Source of the DNA: Chaunax sp. Z400
Lineage: Eukaryota > Chordata > Actinopteri > Lophiiformes > Chaunacidae
NCBI GenBank assembly: GCA_037577475.1
Contig: CM075201.1
Location: 11,947,501-12,011,500 of the forward strand
Length of the DNA: 64,000 nt
Direction of reading: 5' to 3'
The notes beneath the pieces were generated by a model. It did not search any database and was not told the origin of the DNA. It saw nothing but the letters and a program-made list of their open reading frames with translations. Position numbers and translations under genes: made by a program. Numbering within the stretch: position 1 is the stretch's first letter; each line of letters opens with the position of its first letter. This document shows, in pieces, positions 12,200-24,801 of the stretch.

Positions 12200-13619
12200 C
12201 TGTTTGACGGACCAAACCTGCAGAGTGGGAAGGCTAGGAGGGAGGGACTATATGTCCAGGTCGAAGGCTTTTCTTTTGCCGGCTGAAAAAGCAGAGAGTG
12301 ATCTTTCTTGTTACCCATGTTCTGACAGGAAGGCTAGTATAACTTGACACAATAAATTTAACGAGAACAGGCTTCGCAGTGTGGGTTTCATGTGCAAAAT
12401 CTGAACTGACAAAACCTTGGAAGTTTGATGCAGCGGTTCCCGTAAAACAGTTTTATGTTTAGACTGCAGGAAGAAAATGCAGCATACAAGTATGTAAATG
12501 GGGAGAATGCAAGAGAATATGAAATAATTTGCAACAAAAGTACTACGTACAAAACGACTAATTAAAAGGCGAAATCTTTGCATTTTTCAAATTTATAACA
12601 ATCACGACCTGAGCTTTCATTTGAAATGTGGTAAATCTTTAGTACACTTTTATTTTGTGTAGGAAAGGGGGTTATGTAATTTTAAAAAAGCAGATTCAAA
12701 TGATTAGTCTTCCAAATAACTATAAGCAACTGTGTTTAAATTCAGCTATAGGTGTAAACTTTTCTTTTTTGACAGTTAGATGTGGTCATTTTTAGTATTT
12801 CAGTAAATCATCCTGGTTCCTATCATCTTTCTCAGGATGAATATTCAGTTTCTTAATTATAACAGGCCTGACATTTCTTAAGGACTCTCCAGGTTTTGTA
12901 GTAGTAATTTTTGTTTTTAAACATTTTTATCAGGGTGGCCAATCCAATATCATTTCTACTATACTACTATATTATATTATATTAATAATCCATATTTGGA
13001 AATGATACTGAAAGTCAACACTAAAGGCTTCGATTTTTCTGTCGAACACCCACTTATTTCTTTTTTTAAGTACAGTGACTCTGGTTCCATAAGCAGGCGG
13101 AGACAACAACCAAAAAACTCACTGCATTTGCCCTAATTTGCCTATGATGTCATCTTTTTCCTCTATCTCACCTGTGATTGGCTAACTGGCACAGTGTCTG
13201 CTCAGTCTCATGGCTAGTACTTCTAGCCCAAGGTGGAGGCCTAACTGAGCCTGTGTGAATCATGGCTGGTTGTCCTGACAACCCCTGTAATGTCGATTTC
13301 TTGTCGAGTAGTATGGCTGTTCTGAGACAGTGTTCACTCCAATGGAGAACCTGATGATTACATAAAGACAATGTCCCTTTAAATCCTTAATTAGCCTCAG
13401 AATGTGGCTTTCCTGATTGCAATCATATTTTTTTTGATAAACTCAAGAAAAAAATGGAGCTTCGAAATAATTCATATTAAAGAATAAATCTGTGGTTTCA
13501 CAATCATAACACTTTTGGAAGTCTTGGGGATTTCAAATAAATTAAAAATTATGATTTATGTAAGACGCACACAGGCGTGATTAAACCTTGGCAACATAGA
13601 CTGATACGTCTTAGGTTCA
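12200..13619. other. intergenic, no gene recognised
   Basis: AT-rich, with no recognisable coding exon. A second ATGATGTCATC...ATTGGCT arrangement occurs at 13144-13183, resembling the promoter-like block at 12095-12127. Confidence 0.5.
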
Positions 13620-13955
13620 TGCGTCTACTTTAGTTACTCTATGTTCCTTGTTCCTGGTTTTATTTAGTCACTCACCTGTCCTCTCGTCAGACTGCTCCCA
13701 GAGTTTTCTCCCATCATTGTGATTGTCTGCCTCGCCCTGTTTGGAGTCACCTGTGTCTTGTTATCCCTCCTTTCCAGAGTATTTAGTCTGCATGTTCTTT
13801 CCCTTCTGTGTCAGTTCATTGTTCCAGCCTTTATTCCAGGTGATTGCTCAGTTTTTGCCTCTGCCTTTGTCTTCTCCTCTGAATTGTTTGCCTGATATTG
13901 CTCACCTGTGTACTAAACCTGTTTTCTGGTGAGTAAAGACCACATTTTTTAAGTC
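13620..13955. repeat. dispersed repeat relic, retroelement-like
   Basis: The pyrimidine-rich sequence has a pattern shared with a common teleost dispersed repeat: repeated 'CACCTGTG', 'GTATTTAGTCTG', 'TTCCAGGTGATTGC' and a 'GAGTAAAGACC' end. It resembles an LTR or LINE end region. Class unresolved from sequence alone; no open frame of note. Confidence 0.4.
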
Positions 13956-14438
13956 TAGTCTTGTGTTTTTTGAGTCACGTTTTTGAGTCTAATTTCCTGT
14001 ATGGCTCCAGTCACAACATAGACAGGAAAGAGAGATGTAAATGTGAATTTAGTTCAGATGTGCAACACAAACATTTGGAGGCAGAGAAGAGGTTTTGCTC
14101 TGACTCCTGACAGCAGGCACAAAAAATATTACTGTACACTGATACAGAGGCAGTGTGGTGGAGTTAATGCAGAAAAGTTTCAAAATTACACAACTGACAC
14201 GTCAAAGCCTTTAAAGCTCACAAAAATATGGTTTCTGTATTTGCTCCCTCCTCGGCTCACAGCCTGCTGAGACATTTAAATATGTCGGTATCTAGTTTTA
14301 CATATTCATTTAAATCTTTCAGCAGTTTTACTATTTTTAATTAGTTTCACCTGTCTTGCAGGCATCATGTGACTGACTCCATTGGTCGTTACTACTATAT
14401 TGGTGAGGCCACATCTGAGTTATTTCTTGTTTTGACCT

Positions 14439-14469
14439 CTGATGAAGACCTAGAGGTAGAAACATGTTA
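14439..14469 (+). ncRNA. decayed hammerhead-ribozyme-like motif
   Basis: CTGATGA (14439-14445) is followed by a small ACC/GGT hairpin, GAAAC (14459-14463) and ATGTTA. This is the order of the hammerhead core (CUGANGA, stem II, GAAA, UH). The flanking stem I strands are not complementary and stem II is not flush with the core, so it is probably a relic or a chance match. The sequence just upstream (ATTGG, TATATTGG) resembles the context of the better motif at 34408. Confidence 0.25.
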
Positions 14470-15864
14470 ACTTTTTAGTTATGTTTTTAATGATCTGGCT
14501 TCTTTAATAATTCAGCCACTATAATGAAGGCTTGATATTCTTTGACTGGTTTGATACATTCTTTTATATTTAGAGTGCCTGGATTGCCTTTACTAGTGTT
14601 TTCTTTGTCTATTTTCCAATAGCTCCCAAAGTATATTTTTAATCTACACTGCATTACAAAGAGCAACCAGTCTTTTAATTTAAATAATATTGGCCAATTC
14701 AAATGTATCTGAATTCAAGAGAAACTAGTGCATACACAAAAACATACAAAATCCAATAATCCTAATGGGTCACAATGAGCCACCATAAGAGTAAACACCA
14801 TTGGTCGATTCATGTGTTTTGTTTTCTAAAATATTTAAGTTTTTAGTTTATTGGACCACATCAATAACAGTTTTGTGCTTTTTGGCAACTGTGTTTATGA
14901 TATATTCCACAGAGCGAATGTCTTAGTATAATGAGTTTTTCCCCCCATAATTATAAAGGGCTGCTAGTTCAATAGCTGTAACCCATCTGTTCGGTTGGCC
15001 CTAATACTTCTAGAGGCCCTTATGAGGCTAGAATCTGAACACAACTCCCAACATAGAACTAAGACAAGCACTCTTAAGGGAAACAAACTGGGATTGCAAC
15101 AATGATAAGAATGGTGACAGACTTTCTACTCCAGCCAGTGTGTGTGCGTGTGTTGTTGTTTTTTTTACAGATAGTGTTGTGTCCTTTAGAATTGCTGAAC
15201 CACCACCTCTCCACATTGTAAGACATTATGGATTAGATTTGATAAAATATTTTAATTAAGGACCAACACAACAGACAATCACATGAAGAACAAAATATCA
15301 CATTTTCACAGTGTATCCCTCTGCTTTTACCTGCTCTTGTTTTTCGAAGACTATCGGCACCAGCAACTGTATATTGACTGGTGCTATATTTTATCCATTC
15401 CACATTCTCCTAAATTCAGTATGTATATTTACTCATAAACTCAAGGTAGATCAGTACCTAAAGCTTCAGTTCAGGAGCTGACAAAACAACCTGCAGCCGC
15501 AGTGATGAGAAGCATCATTTACTATATCCACAGGCTGATATCAGTCAAGTGTATAGAATAAATAGTATAAATATCCTCGGAGTTGGGAAGATTGCTTTCA
15601 AAATAAAATCTATATCGTTTACATATAAATTTAACATAAACATATTCTGATTGATAACGTAATCAGTGACATAATTTGATAAATTCCCTATTGTAATTTT
15701 GTAATGGCATCTAGATCATTACAGCAAATGACAAACGTGCTTTTTACATCTATTATCATAACATGAGAATTCCATAAAGTATGGGAAACTCTAGTATCGG
15801 TGATTACAAATGGCTTTCTAACCATGAAAGAGGCATGGCTTTATGGATGGGAATTTTGGTGTGT
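14470..15864. other. intergenic, no gene recognised
   Basis: AT-rich DNA. Open frames of 60-70 codons on both strands show no domain similarity. Confidence 0.5.
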
Positions 15865-15960
15865 TGATCCAGACTGAAATATCACAACTATTAAATGGAT
15901 TGCCATGAATTTTAGGACAGATATGGTGTCTGGAAGATGAATCCTGTAGTGTCAACGGCA
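15865..15960. repeat. fragment of a common teleost dispersed repeat
   Basis: The segment containing ATCACAACTATTAAATGGAT, then TGCCATGAATTTTAGGACAG and GATGAATCCT follows the order of a widespread fish repeat (consensus remembered as 'CAACTATTGGATGGATTGCC...GATGAATCCT'). Truncated on both sides. The class was not determined. Confidence 0.45.
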
Positions 15961-18174
15961 GGTCGGTGCAATGGAATGGCAATGGAAGGTAGATACTCCC
16001 TTCAGCCTTGGCTGTTTGAGTTTAACTCTAAGTAGCAAACAATATAACATACATTGGATTGTGAACATGGTAAACATTAATCTGCAAAAATTAACATATT
16101 AGCCTTGTCATTTATTACAAAGCACTATATGATTGTGCCTAAATAGGCTATAGTTCCATAGAGCTGCTAGCAGGGCCGCAGACTTATTTGTACATTACTT
16201 TGCGTCTTTTGTACAATGGAATCAATGTGGACCTCTTACTGGTTCTTAAAAATAAATTAGACTTCTGGGGAGCAGAAAACATTGTGCATTGCTGCACTAT
16301 GTGCTCAACATTATTCCTCATTTCATATCAGTGAAGCTTTGTAATATAGTTGAGTCTTTCAAATGCTCCCCAAGTCTTACCAATTCAGCCAACTAAATCC
16401 CATCAGAAACAGAGACATCACACATTTATCGACAATAATGAATGTTGTAATATGAATATGAAACTTCATCACTGCTCATGTAGCATGTCCAAAAGATCCT
16501 CCACGTGTCCAAGAACAATGTTTCATTCTGCAAAAAGGAAGGAAGAAATTTGAGATGATAGGTTCTTTGGTCTAGAATCAAATAATCACAGCACTGGTCA
16601 ATCGCTGCTTCATGAACTAGATCAAATTATGGTTTAGATGATCATATTATGGTAGAGCTCACTGTGCCTCAGGAGCAGATGCAGAGGGAAGTTTCAGAGA
16701 GATGTTCGGGCCGGAGGAAATGATGATATATGAGAAGTGATGAAGTGTGAAGGTGAATCTCCCTGATCTGAACTTCACTTTCTACCAGTGAAATCGATAC
16801 AACTTCTCATCATTCCCGGAAATGTATCTTGTAATATCAACTGTGTGATTTTCTTTTAGTTATGTTGACATCAGGCAGTGCAATTGTCATGACATGTTTT
16901 TGGCTGGTTTCTTACATTCGAGTACTCTTGCTTCTTTGGCCGAGTTCAAGAAGGAAATAAAAAGCTTATCTGTTTCCTTTTAACAGGTTTGATGGTTCGA
17001 CAACTGATTTAATCTGAGTAGTATTTTTGCATTTGAAGAGTGCACGTTTTGCAATATTAATAACAGTGATATCCACAAAACAAGCATTATTTTTTTTTCA
17101 AGTGTTTGTTCAGCAGACACATAAACAGGACTTTTTTAAAATAATTTTTTGCAATGCATTGCACAAATGAATTGCCAGTAAATAGCATGCACAGCATTGT
17201 AGTCTAAGTGTCCTGATGTCAGTGGATAAAACAGAAAAGGGAGAGCTGGTATGGACAGCGTATTAAATGCTCTTGGTTTTCCTACATCAGATTAACTTCT
17301 GTAAGCCCTCCACTGGTAACTTGGCATGTAAACGATAATAAGTCACGCTCGTCTCTGCTGAAAACACATTCATAAACAGGAAAACTACTTTTTATGTGTG
17401 CTGGCACAGCAGAGATCACTCCAAAAGGAATATAATTGAGGTTAATAGGCCTCTATCCTGGGGATTATTGTATTGATAGGTTACCAATGCTCCTACAAGA
17501 GCTCATTATGTTTTTTTTCCACAGTCAGAAATGCTCAACAGTAATATTAGCGCTGACAGCTGAGTGCAGTAATTGCAGATTACAGATTAGGCTATGTTCG
17601 ATTTTTCAACTCAAAGAGGATGCTGAGGCTGAGAGGTAAGCAATTCCTTTAACTCACGTCACCGTGCTTTGAAACACGTATGCTAATTTGTACCATAAAA
17701 CATGACCCCTTTATCCACACAATGTTAATCTGTGGTTATTCACCATATGGCTGGTGTGTGTGTGAGTGAGTGTGGAAGCAGGACATTTTGCAGTATCACA
17801 GTCTGGTGTATCTGATGGCAGTGAGGCAGGTATGATGGGTTTAATGGGAACCGAGTATTGTTTCCCTGTAAATCTGTTAGACGGTGGCCTATGATGCTAA
17901 ACCAATATGAGAGATATGTGCTGATAAAATATGATGATATCAAAACAATTTCATTCACTCAGAGTGGTATCTCATTGTGGAAGGGACTTGTTCATTTCCC
18001 AGTGAAATATATCTGTCCAAGGAGAAATGTGTATGAAAGAGGACACAGGAGATACAGTGATAATCGCTGTACAACTATAACTCCCTCTTAATATTGTTTT
18101 CCTTTAAAAGTGATTAATCTCATCCCTCTATAGTATTAAGACCATTACAATAAAACATTTCCCATTCAACACAA

Positions 18175-18227
18175 TATATCATATATATATATATCATATA
18201 TATATCATATATATATCATATATATTT
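18175..18227. repeat. TA-rich tandem array (ATCATATATAT-type unit)
   Basis: An array of TA runs punctuated by regularly spaced ATC triplets, giving an imperfect 11-bp periodicity. Low-complexity and probably unstable in length. Confidence 0.85.
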
Positions 18228-20295
18228 GACAATAACAAACTGTGTGGATGTGTTAATATTCCTGTTGCATGTCAGACAAACAAGACATTGCTATATAAAG
18301 GGTTATGAAGAACAGCCTTCAATCATACAACTAAACCACTCTGGTTCTATATTATTTCAGAGTTAGTGCAGCATGACAGCACATCATTCAGTGTAGCAGA
18401 GGGAAATCACACAGCTGAGTAATTGGAAACGTTTTGCAAGGACATCGGCGCTGATGCTGCTAAGATGCTCAGGCACACACCTTTGAATGTAAAACAGGTG
18501 TGGGGGTGGAAAAAAGAAAGGCCTCTGGAGATTAGTGAGATTGTGTGAGCATTTATAAAGGTCAATTATTAGTTATTACAGAAGGATTATAAAAAGGATA
18601 TGTTGGCCAGTAATGGAAGCATAAGAACAAACAAAAAAAAGAATTTAATGGTTGTTTTTTTTGCCCAAACACAATTTCTCAAATTATCCAGTATTTTCTG
18701 AATAAAATCAGGTTAGACTGGTTTGCTTTATTCTTATTAACCTTGTTTATAATCATCTCAATATGCACAGTAGCACAACCGCTCACTTTGCACACTGCCT
18801 TTCCTCGTGGATAATTAACACAGTGTATCCATACTCATGTCACCTTTGCTGATATGTTAAATACAAATTAAATCATAGATCTGTAACTCTGCTGACTTGC
18901 CTGTTCTCAATCAAGCCTTGTCTCATACCAATGAGTGTATTTCTGCCTCATACACCAACACCTATCATCTCTCAGAGGGCAACACAACACAAAAAGTCCC
19001 ATCCATGACAACCCTGGTCTGAACAAGCCCCTCCCACTGACAGCTGGCTCATTGTGTGCTGTGCCTCTGAAGCAGCCTTGTTTCCCTTTGCTTAGGCAGG
19101 TCAATAACTAATCTGAATGCAGCCAGCAGCATGTAGATTTGAAAATGAGGAGGGCAGGGCCGATGGAAAGTGATCTGCTTGTCAGTGCAGGGTTGGGTAA
19201 ATGGGAGGTTACCTTGTCAGTTCACATGAGGATTCATAGGTAGGTCAGAAACGGTGCTCATATCTTGGCTGCACAGCATGAGAGTAAACTTGTGCTTGCT
19301 TTGCAGCAAGTTTTTATATTTCTCTATCGAGCATCCGTGTCCTCAAGACAAATTTTCATGAATTTTTAACGAGGATACATTTTCACCAAAAATGTCCTGG
19401 TGGATTAAAGCCATTCATTTTTGTTCTCAAAATTCTAAACCACAATGTTTTAATCAACCAACAGCTCTGCGCAGATCCTCAGGAGCACACATGTAACTTA
19501 ATTTTGTTAAATTTAACTTGTAATATTTGCCACATTGATTCAATTGACAACTTTTCTTTCGATTTCTGCAGAATAATTTGCTTTGTAATCTAGTTAGTTC
19601 TACCAAAGGTTATCGCTGCACATTTCTTCCCACGATTGCAAATGACATTTTGGTCTGTAATTTCATTGTTCCCCCTCAATAATGAAATTGAGAAAGGGCA
19701 ACTACAGTTTGGTCTTCATCCTTCAGTTCATTCATCCATCTGTCACATCTCAGACGCACAATTTTGATTAAGCTCAGTGGGGATGATGCGTGTCAACAAA
19801 GCTATGCTAATTAGCTCATGGAAAGCACCCATCCACTCCCTTCACTTCAGTTTGTGAAGGATACACTATAGCATCTGTGACCCTGAATGAAATATATTGG
19901 TTAGGTTAGACAGAGCTTCTCTGACTTATTACACTAATAGAAACCTTTTTATTGTTTATGTGCTTTTATTATTTTATTTTTGTTATGCACTATTTAATTC
20001 AACTTTAAATACGTGACGGTAACTTATTTCGTGCAGGTTGGGGAGTTTGCGTCATCACCAACTAAAATCTGTTCATTTGTTTGTCATTATCATTAGATTT
20101 TGACAAAATTGGCTGAATTGTGTATTATCTTCAGAGCACAACGGATCCAAGATCTAAATCAAAATATGTTTGGTATGATGTACTTTTAAAGAACATGAAC
20201 TGTAGATTCATCCCTCACCCAACAGTTACTGGACAATGATGGCAGAAAAAGCGGTGGATGGCCCTGATGTTACGGCATACAGGGCACGCGAGCAG

Positions 20296-20308
20296 CCCCC
20301 CCCCCCCC
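20296..20308. repeat. C13 homopolymer
   Basis: Thirteen consecutive Cs followed by a short CT-rich segment. Confidence 0.9.
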
Positions 20309-22254
20309 TCCCTCTGTCACATGTAGGCTAATGAACAGCAGGCTCGTGCTGTTGATGGAGGAGCCTTTGGGCCACAGGAACCATTTCTACTCACCACTTT
20401 CTGCTTGGACACACTCAAACAATGGGACACGTCTGGAGTGCTTGGGGGCCCAAACCCTCAGGATGGGCAGATGGTGGCCGGGATCGAGGACCGCACCTCC
20501 ATTAACATGAGAAAAGAGAGGAACAGAGGCGGGGGAACAGGTACCCTCTCTCCTATTTTCCCCTTCTATAGTGATAAGAGAGGGGGTGACTCATTTACCC
20601 AACAGTCTTTGGCACTGAAACCCAATTAAGAGCATGATGTCAACTCACCATCAAATGTGATATTTCAAAATTATTTTTCTTATCCATTTCAAGCGCTCCA
20701 GTTCACCACTTATTTAGGAAACTTATTTTTTTCTTGTGCCAAATATTAGCTTTCAAGAATAACTGACCCAATATAACCTTTTATTACAAACTTATGGGTG
20801 AAGACGATACATTAGAGTTTCTATTACAACTGTATAAATTTAATTTAATGTGTGTGTGGCTAAAGTTCATACAGTGTTTTAAGGTGTCAGCACAATTGCT
20901 GTAATAATTGAGCAAATAAGAGATTGTACATATCGTATGGTTCTTTTCTAAATGAAATGCAAATTGAATAATAGTTTTGATGCCAGCAGGTGGGTAAATC
21001 AGGAGGATGTTTTTTTTTTAATTGGCATAATCTCTAATTTACGTGGCTGTACATACAGTGTTCTCATGTTGCTAAGAAACTCTGCAGCTGACTATCGCAA
21101 CTATTAAGCTAAAACAAAAACAGTATTTATTCATTATTACTGTATTTTGGAGAATAGGTGTTAAAATGTAAGACTATGGATTTATCTGAATGTTTCTGGA
21201 CATGGTACAGTTATTCTCACCATGGTGAAACCCTGATAACTTGTAGAAAGTTGGTGAACCAAACAATTCCAGCATCATTAAAGAGTGAACTTTTCTAGAC
21301 TCCATTAGCTTTTCAAAACAAAACTCCTGTATGGATGGTATTGTTTTCCTTTATTTCCACTGGAGTAATCTTTTACCTAAACAACACAACAACAACAACA
21401 CACATTCCTGTTTCCACAGTTGCAGATGCTGAAACTTCTTTCTGGGTGAACTGAGGCTGGTGTTTTGACTCATCAATATACCAACCACAGTGTGAGAATT
21501 TCTCAAGACCATAATATTACTCTCTAACAAGTGTCTCCCTTTATCTTTCATTCCAAAAGAGAGCAACTTATATTTGGAAAGCTGAACTACAAAATAAGTG
21601 CCACTTTTAAGTAATACAATAATTAAATCATATTGATTACCAACTCACAGTGGTTATAAATAAGGGACTAGAGATAAAGAATGAGAGGGAGTCTTCAATT
21701 ACTGCTAAGGTGCATTTCTGTAGATGTACACATAAGGTGCACAGCTTATTGTTCAGATCATGGTTTGTCTCCCTCTAGTGGCTGCTTAGTGGACAGCTAG
21801 AAGCCCGAGTAAATTCAGATGTCCTGGCACAGAGTCTTGATGGTCAAGACTCATCTGTCAATGCCATCCTGACTTGCTTGGATCGTTAAGTGCACGTAAC
21901 CGTGGAGTTAGAAATGTACGTGTTACTTTCATTTAAATTGGGGTATAGCCATGCCATTTCATATTTTAAGGTTGAATGGATGGGGGCATTTTTGTAATGA
22001 GAGAGAATAAGAAATATGAGAATATGTAATGGGAAGCAATTTACATGTATTAATCACTTTGAATTACTATGTAATGAATAACATTACTTTATGCATATTT
22101 TTAGATTGCCTTGCTTCTCTCTTCCACTGCCCTACACCAACATTTGAAGATGCGTCAAATTCAACAACATTTGATCTTAGTTACAAGCATTATTATTAGC
22201 ATTATTATTTATCTCATCGTAGGGAATCTTTCATGAGCTATATAAGTTTAAACA

Positions 22255-22600
22255 TTCTGGATCACCAGATCTGGAATATTACTTGGATCCAGGATCCAGG
22301 ATGTCATTGTGCAATTTTTGTCCAAGCGTTGTAGGAATTATCCATGAAGTTAGAAGCAAAAATGTTGTAATTGCCCCTATCCAAAAAATGGTAAAGAATC
22401 TGTTTTTTTTAAAAGTCTGGATGATCCAGATCACCACCAAAATCTAATGGACTGTTCCTTGGGCCCTACCCTACCTTTCCAAAACATGTCATCAAAATCT
22501 GTTCATAACTTTTTGAGTACTTCTGCAAATGGGCAAACAAACAAATAAACAAATCAACGCAGATAAAAACATAGCCTTATTGGCAGAGGTAACATGTAAA
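22255..22600 (+). mobile_element. truncated non-LTR/SINE-like repeat with conserved 3' tail
   Basis: In order it carries GGATCCAGGATCCAGGATGT, a GATGATCCAGATCACCACCA block, CAAAATCTGTTCATAAC, an AAACAAACAAATAAAC stretch and AAAACATAGCCTTATTGGCA, then GAGGTAA. This order is that of a very abundant teleost repeat whose tail reads 'AACATAACCTCCTTGGCGGAGGTAA'. I suspect an RTE/Rex3-type LINE tail or a dependent SINE. No reverse-transcriptase coding sequence is present. Confidence 0.55.
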
Positions 22601-23469
22601 AAATGAATTCCTCACAACCAGGAGGTTTAGAATCAGACAAAGTGGGTCAAATAGAATATATAAGAATTTGTCTAACTTTAGCAGCACTCATCAGTTTTCT
22701 CCCCCATACCAGGACCTCTGTGTATCTTCAACACTGACCTTTATCAAACCCTGTCAACAGCTGCAATGTCAAATATGTGGAGATGCTAGTGACAAGAAGC
22801 TGCCCTACAACCTCAGCAAAATCTCCTCTTAGTTCACATCCAGAGCGCTAATTTCTGGCTTACTCTTGACACTGGGGGAGCAATGATAGGCTGAAGAAGC
22901 CGACCTTGTAGATTGTGGCCTTGAAGTTGAATCTGAAATTCAACATCTGAACTTTGACTTTGATTTTGTGAGCAATCTTACCATGATGGTGAAGTTGCCT
23001 TCACATCATGTACCTCCAGATTTCATCAGTCATTCCTATGCAGAGAGAACACAAAGTGTAAAATAGATGAAGACACGTTTTGGGGAACTAGCCTCTGTAA
23101 TACTTCATTATGGTTGCTCAAAACTCTCTGAAAAATCCAATTACAGGCCAATGTGCATCTCCTCTGCACATAGGATTTATTAGAAGTTGTTGGTGTAGAA
23201 AATCTCAGTAAATATTGTTTGTTGAATCATGTGAAATTCTGAGAACATTCAAATAGAAATATGTAATGAAAGGTTTTTATTTGTAAGGGCTTGAGACAAA
23301 CTTTGCAGCAAAAGGATCTAAATGAAGATCACGCAGTGTCTTAATAAAATATTGAGGAAAAATGTTTCTGCTTGTCAGCAGTTAAAAATAAAAAAGTGTA
23401 TCTTGTATTTGTTGAAAACACATCAAATGTAAACCAGCAGGCCACTAAATACTAAAATTGAATGTAACA
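22601..23469. other. intergenic upstream of mepce, no gene recognised
   Basis: AT-rich sequence with no recognised repeat or exon. Confidence 0.5.
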
Positions 23470-23675
23470 TTAGGGCTGGAAGAATAGTAGATAAATCGAT
23501 TAACATAAAATTGCAAAATCATTTATCAAGGTAAAATGCAAAATATTTGTGTTAGGATTTGCAACTTTTCTCGCCTATATCATTGTAAGATTTTGACAAT
23601 TTCATTAATTTTAACAATTAATTGATCTACATTAGCAGCTTAGTTCGTAAACAATGTGTAGTTGCAGCCTTAACC
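23470..23675. mobile_element. hAT-like non-autonomous element, short copy
   Basis: Begins TTAGGGCTGGAAGAAT and ends GTTGCAGCCTTAA, so the ends are imperfect inverted repeats (TAGGGCTG against the complement of CAGCCTTA). The internal TAGATAAATCGATTAAC and ATTAATTGATC motifs fit the teleost repeat whose consensus starts 'TAGGGCTGCAACTAACGATTA'. No 8-bp target duplication is preserved. It lies directly upstream of the mepce promoter region. Confidence 0.55.
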
Positions 23676-23699
23676 AGTGAGGCTCAGTACAATATCCTA

Positions 23700-24045
23700 C
23701 AGTTCTTCTCCCAGTCAGAATCTCCGCCCCAGTCATCCTCGGCTGCAGCTAGGAAGCCCGGATGCGCCGCCATGCCGACTTTAACAGCGGACGGAATAAT
23801 TTATTCACCTACCTACCTGACACTGGGCGACTAGGAGTTCACTGAGGAGTCGACAAGACAGCTCGAAGGGCTGAGGGCCCTTTTACGTGGACGGACTAGC
23901 ACGTAACACTTACGATGTGCTAACTTGTGTTGCTTAGCACAGTTGTATCGGTGTAGGAACAATCGCGGGCTAGCTACGCTAACATTAGCGCGAGACGAGA
24001 GCGCGCGGCAGTGACAGTCCGACAGGAGGCGGGGAGAACTGTGAG
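23700..24045 (+). promoter_or_regulatory. mepce: mepce CpG-rich promoter and 5' UTR exon
   Basis: The only strongly CpG-rich block in the left half of the window, with several GCGC/CGCG steps and a GC box (GGAGGCGGGGAG, about 24025-24036). It ends at a consensus donor (GTGAG then GTAAGA) after 24045. The coding exon begins after an acceptor at about 24754, so I infer a non-coding first exon ending at 24045 and an intron of about 0.7 kb. The transcription start cannot be placed from sequence; CpG-type promoters usually use several. Confidence 0.65.
23772..23834 (+). CDS. upstream ORF in the mepce 5' leader, 20 codons
   Basis: An ATG in a near-ideal initiation context (GCCGCCATGC) opens 20 codons (starting MPTLTADG) and ends at TAG 23832-23834, well before the donor at 24045. 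If the transcript includes this ATG, ribosomes should initiate here and would have to reinitiate to reach the mepce start at 24802. The peptide is not recognised. Whether it is transcribed depends on the unknown start site. Confidence 0.35.
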   Translation: MPTLTADGIIYSPTYLTLGD

Positions 24046-24801
24046 GTAAGACTGTTACTTTGATGGTGACTACACTGTTGACTGTGCGCGGATAGGTGGC
24101 CATCTGGTAGATAGTATCACTTTCATAAATGTGACTCATGATTTCGGGGGTTTTTGACAGCAGCACATCGAGGTGGGTACTTGACTGTTGGTCTAATGAC
24201 GCTTTTTGGCCGGAGTGAAGGTAAACGTTTTGTCTACGTTTATCTTTGGCCCGCGTGAGAAGCTAGGTTAGCTAGCTTGCTAACTAGATAACTGTCCATC
24301 ACAGGGACTCCAAAACTTTTCAGCTCATTGACCCATGAGTTGATATGCTTCATATGTCAGATATTCAATCTGATAATGGTGTTGTCCTCGAGACTCTGCA
24401 TCAAACACGGATACTCTTTGTTATTACAGTAACACTGTGTTAGGAAATGGCAGTGGGAGGTAAAGGGTTAAATCCTCTTCTGTAAATACTAGTGATTGAC
24501 AACGACGTGAACTTAAACTGACCCAATTTGTTTTAGATGCAACTTAGAAATGCCGGTCCCTGGATTTAAGTCGGTCAATAGTAACTAAGTACTTAGTATG
24601 AGTAACTTTACTTTGTAGTTCTGAGTGTTTGGTTACTGTAATAATGAGGCACGTCATTTTATATAACCACTCACCATGTTGAAAAAGATTATTGCTATTC
24701 AGAAGATTTGTCAAAGATTTTCATTTGTCTGATGAGCTATTTTGTTACTTTCAGTTCCAGAAGAATTTTCATGTCTGCATCTGCCCTGAAAACCAAAAGA
24801 G

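Larger units (their letters stand above)
15961..22254. other. intergenic, no gene recognised
   Basis: More than 6 kb of AT-rich, mostly unique-looking DNA. Listed separately: a TA-rich array at 18175 and a C13 run at 20296. The block 20220-20600 is richer in GC and information content, but I could not read a protein from it. I see no RNA gene. Confidence 0.5.
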
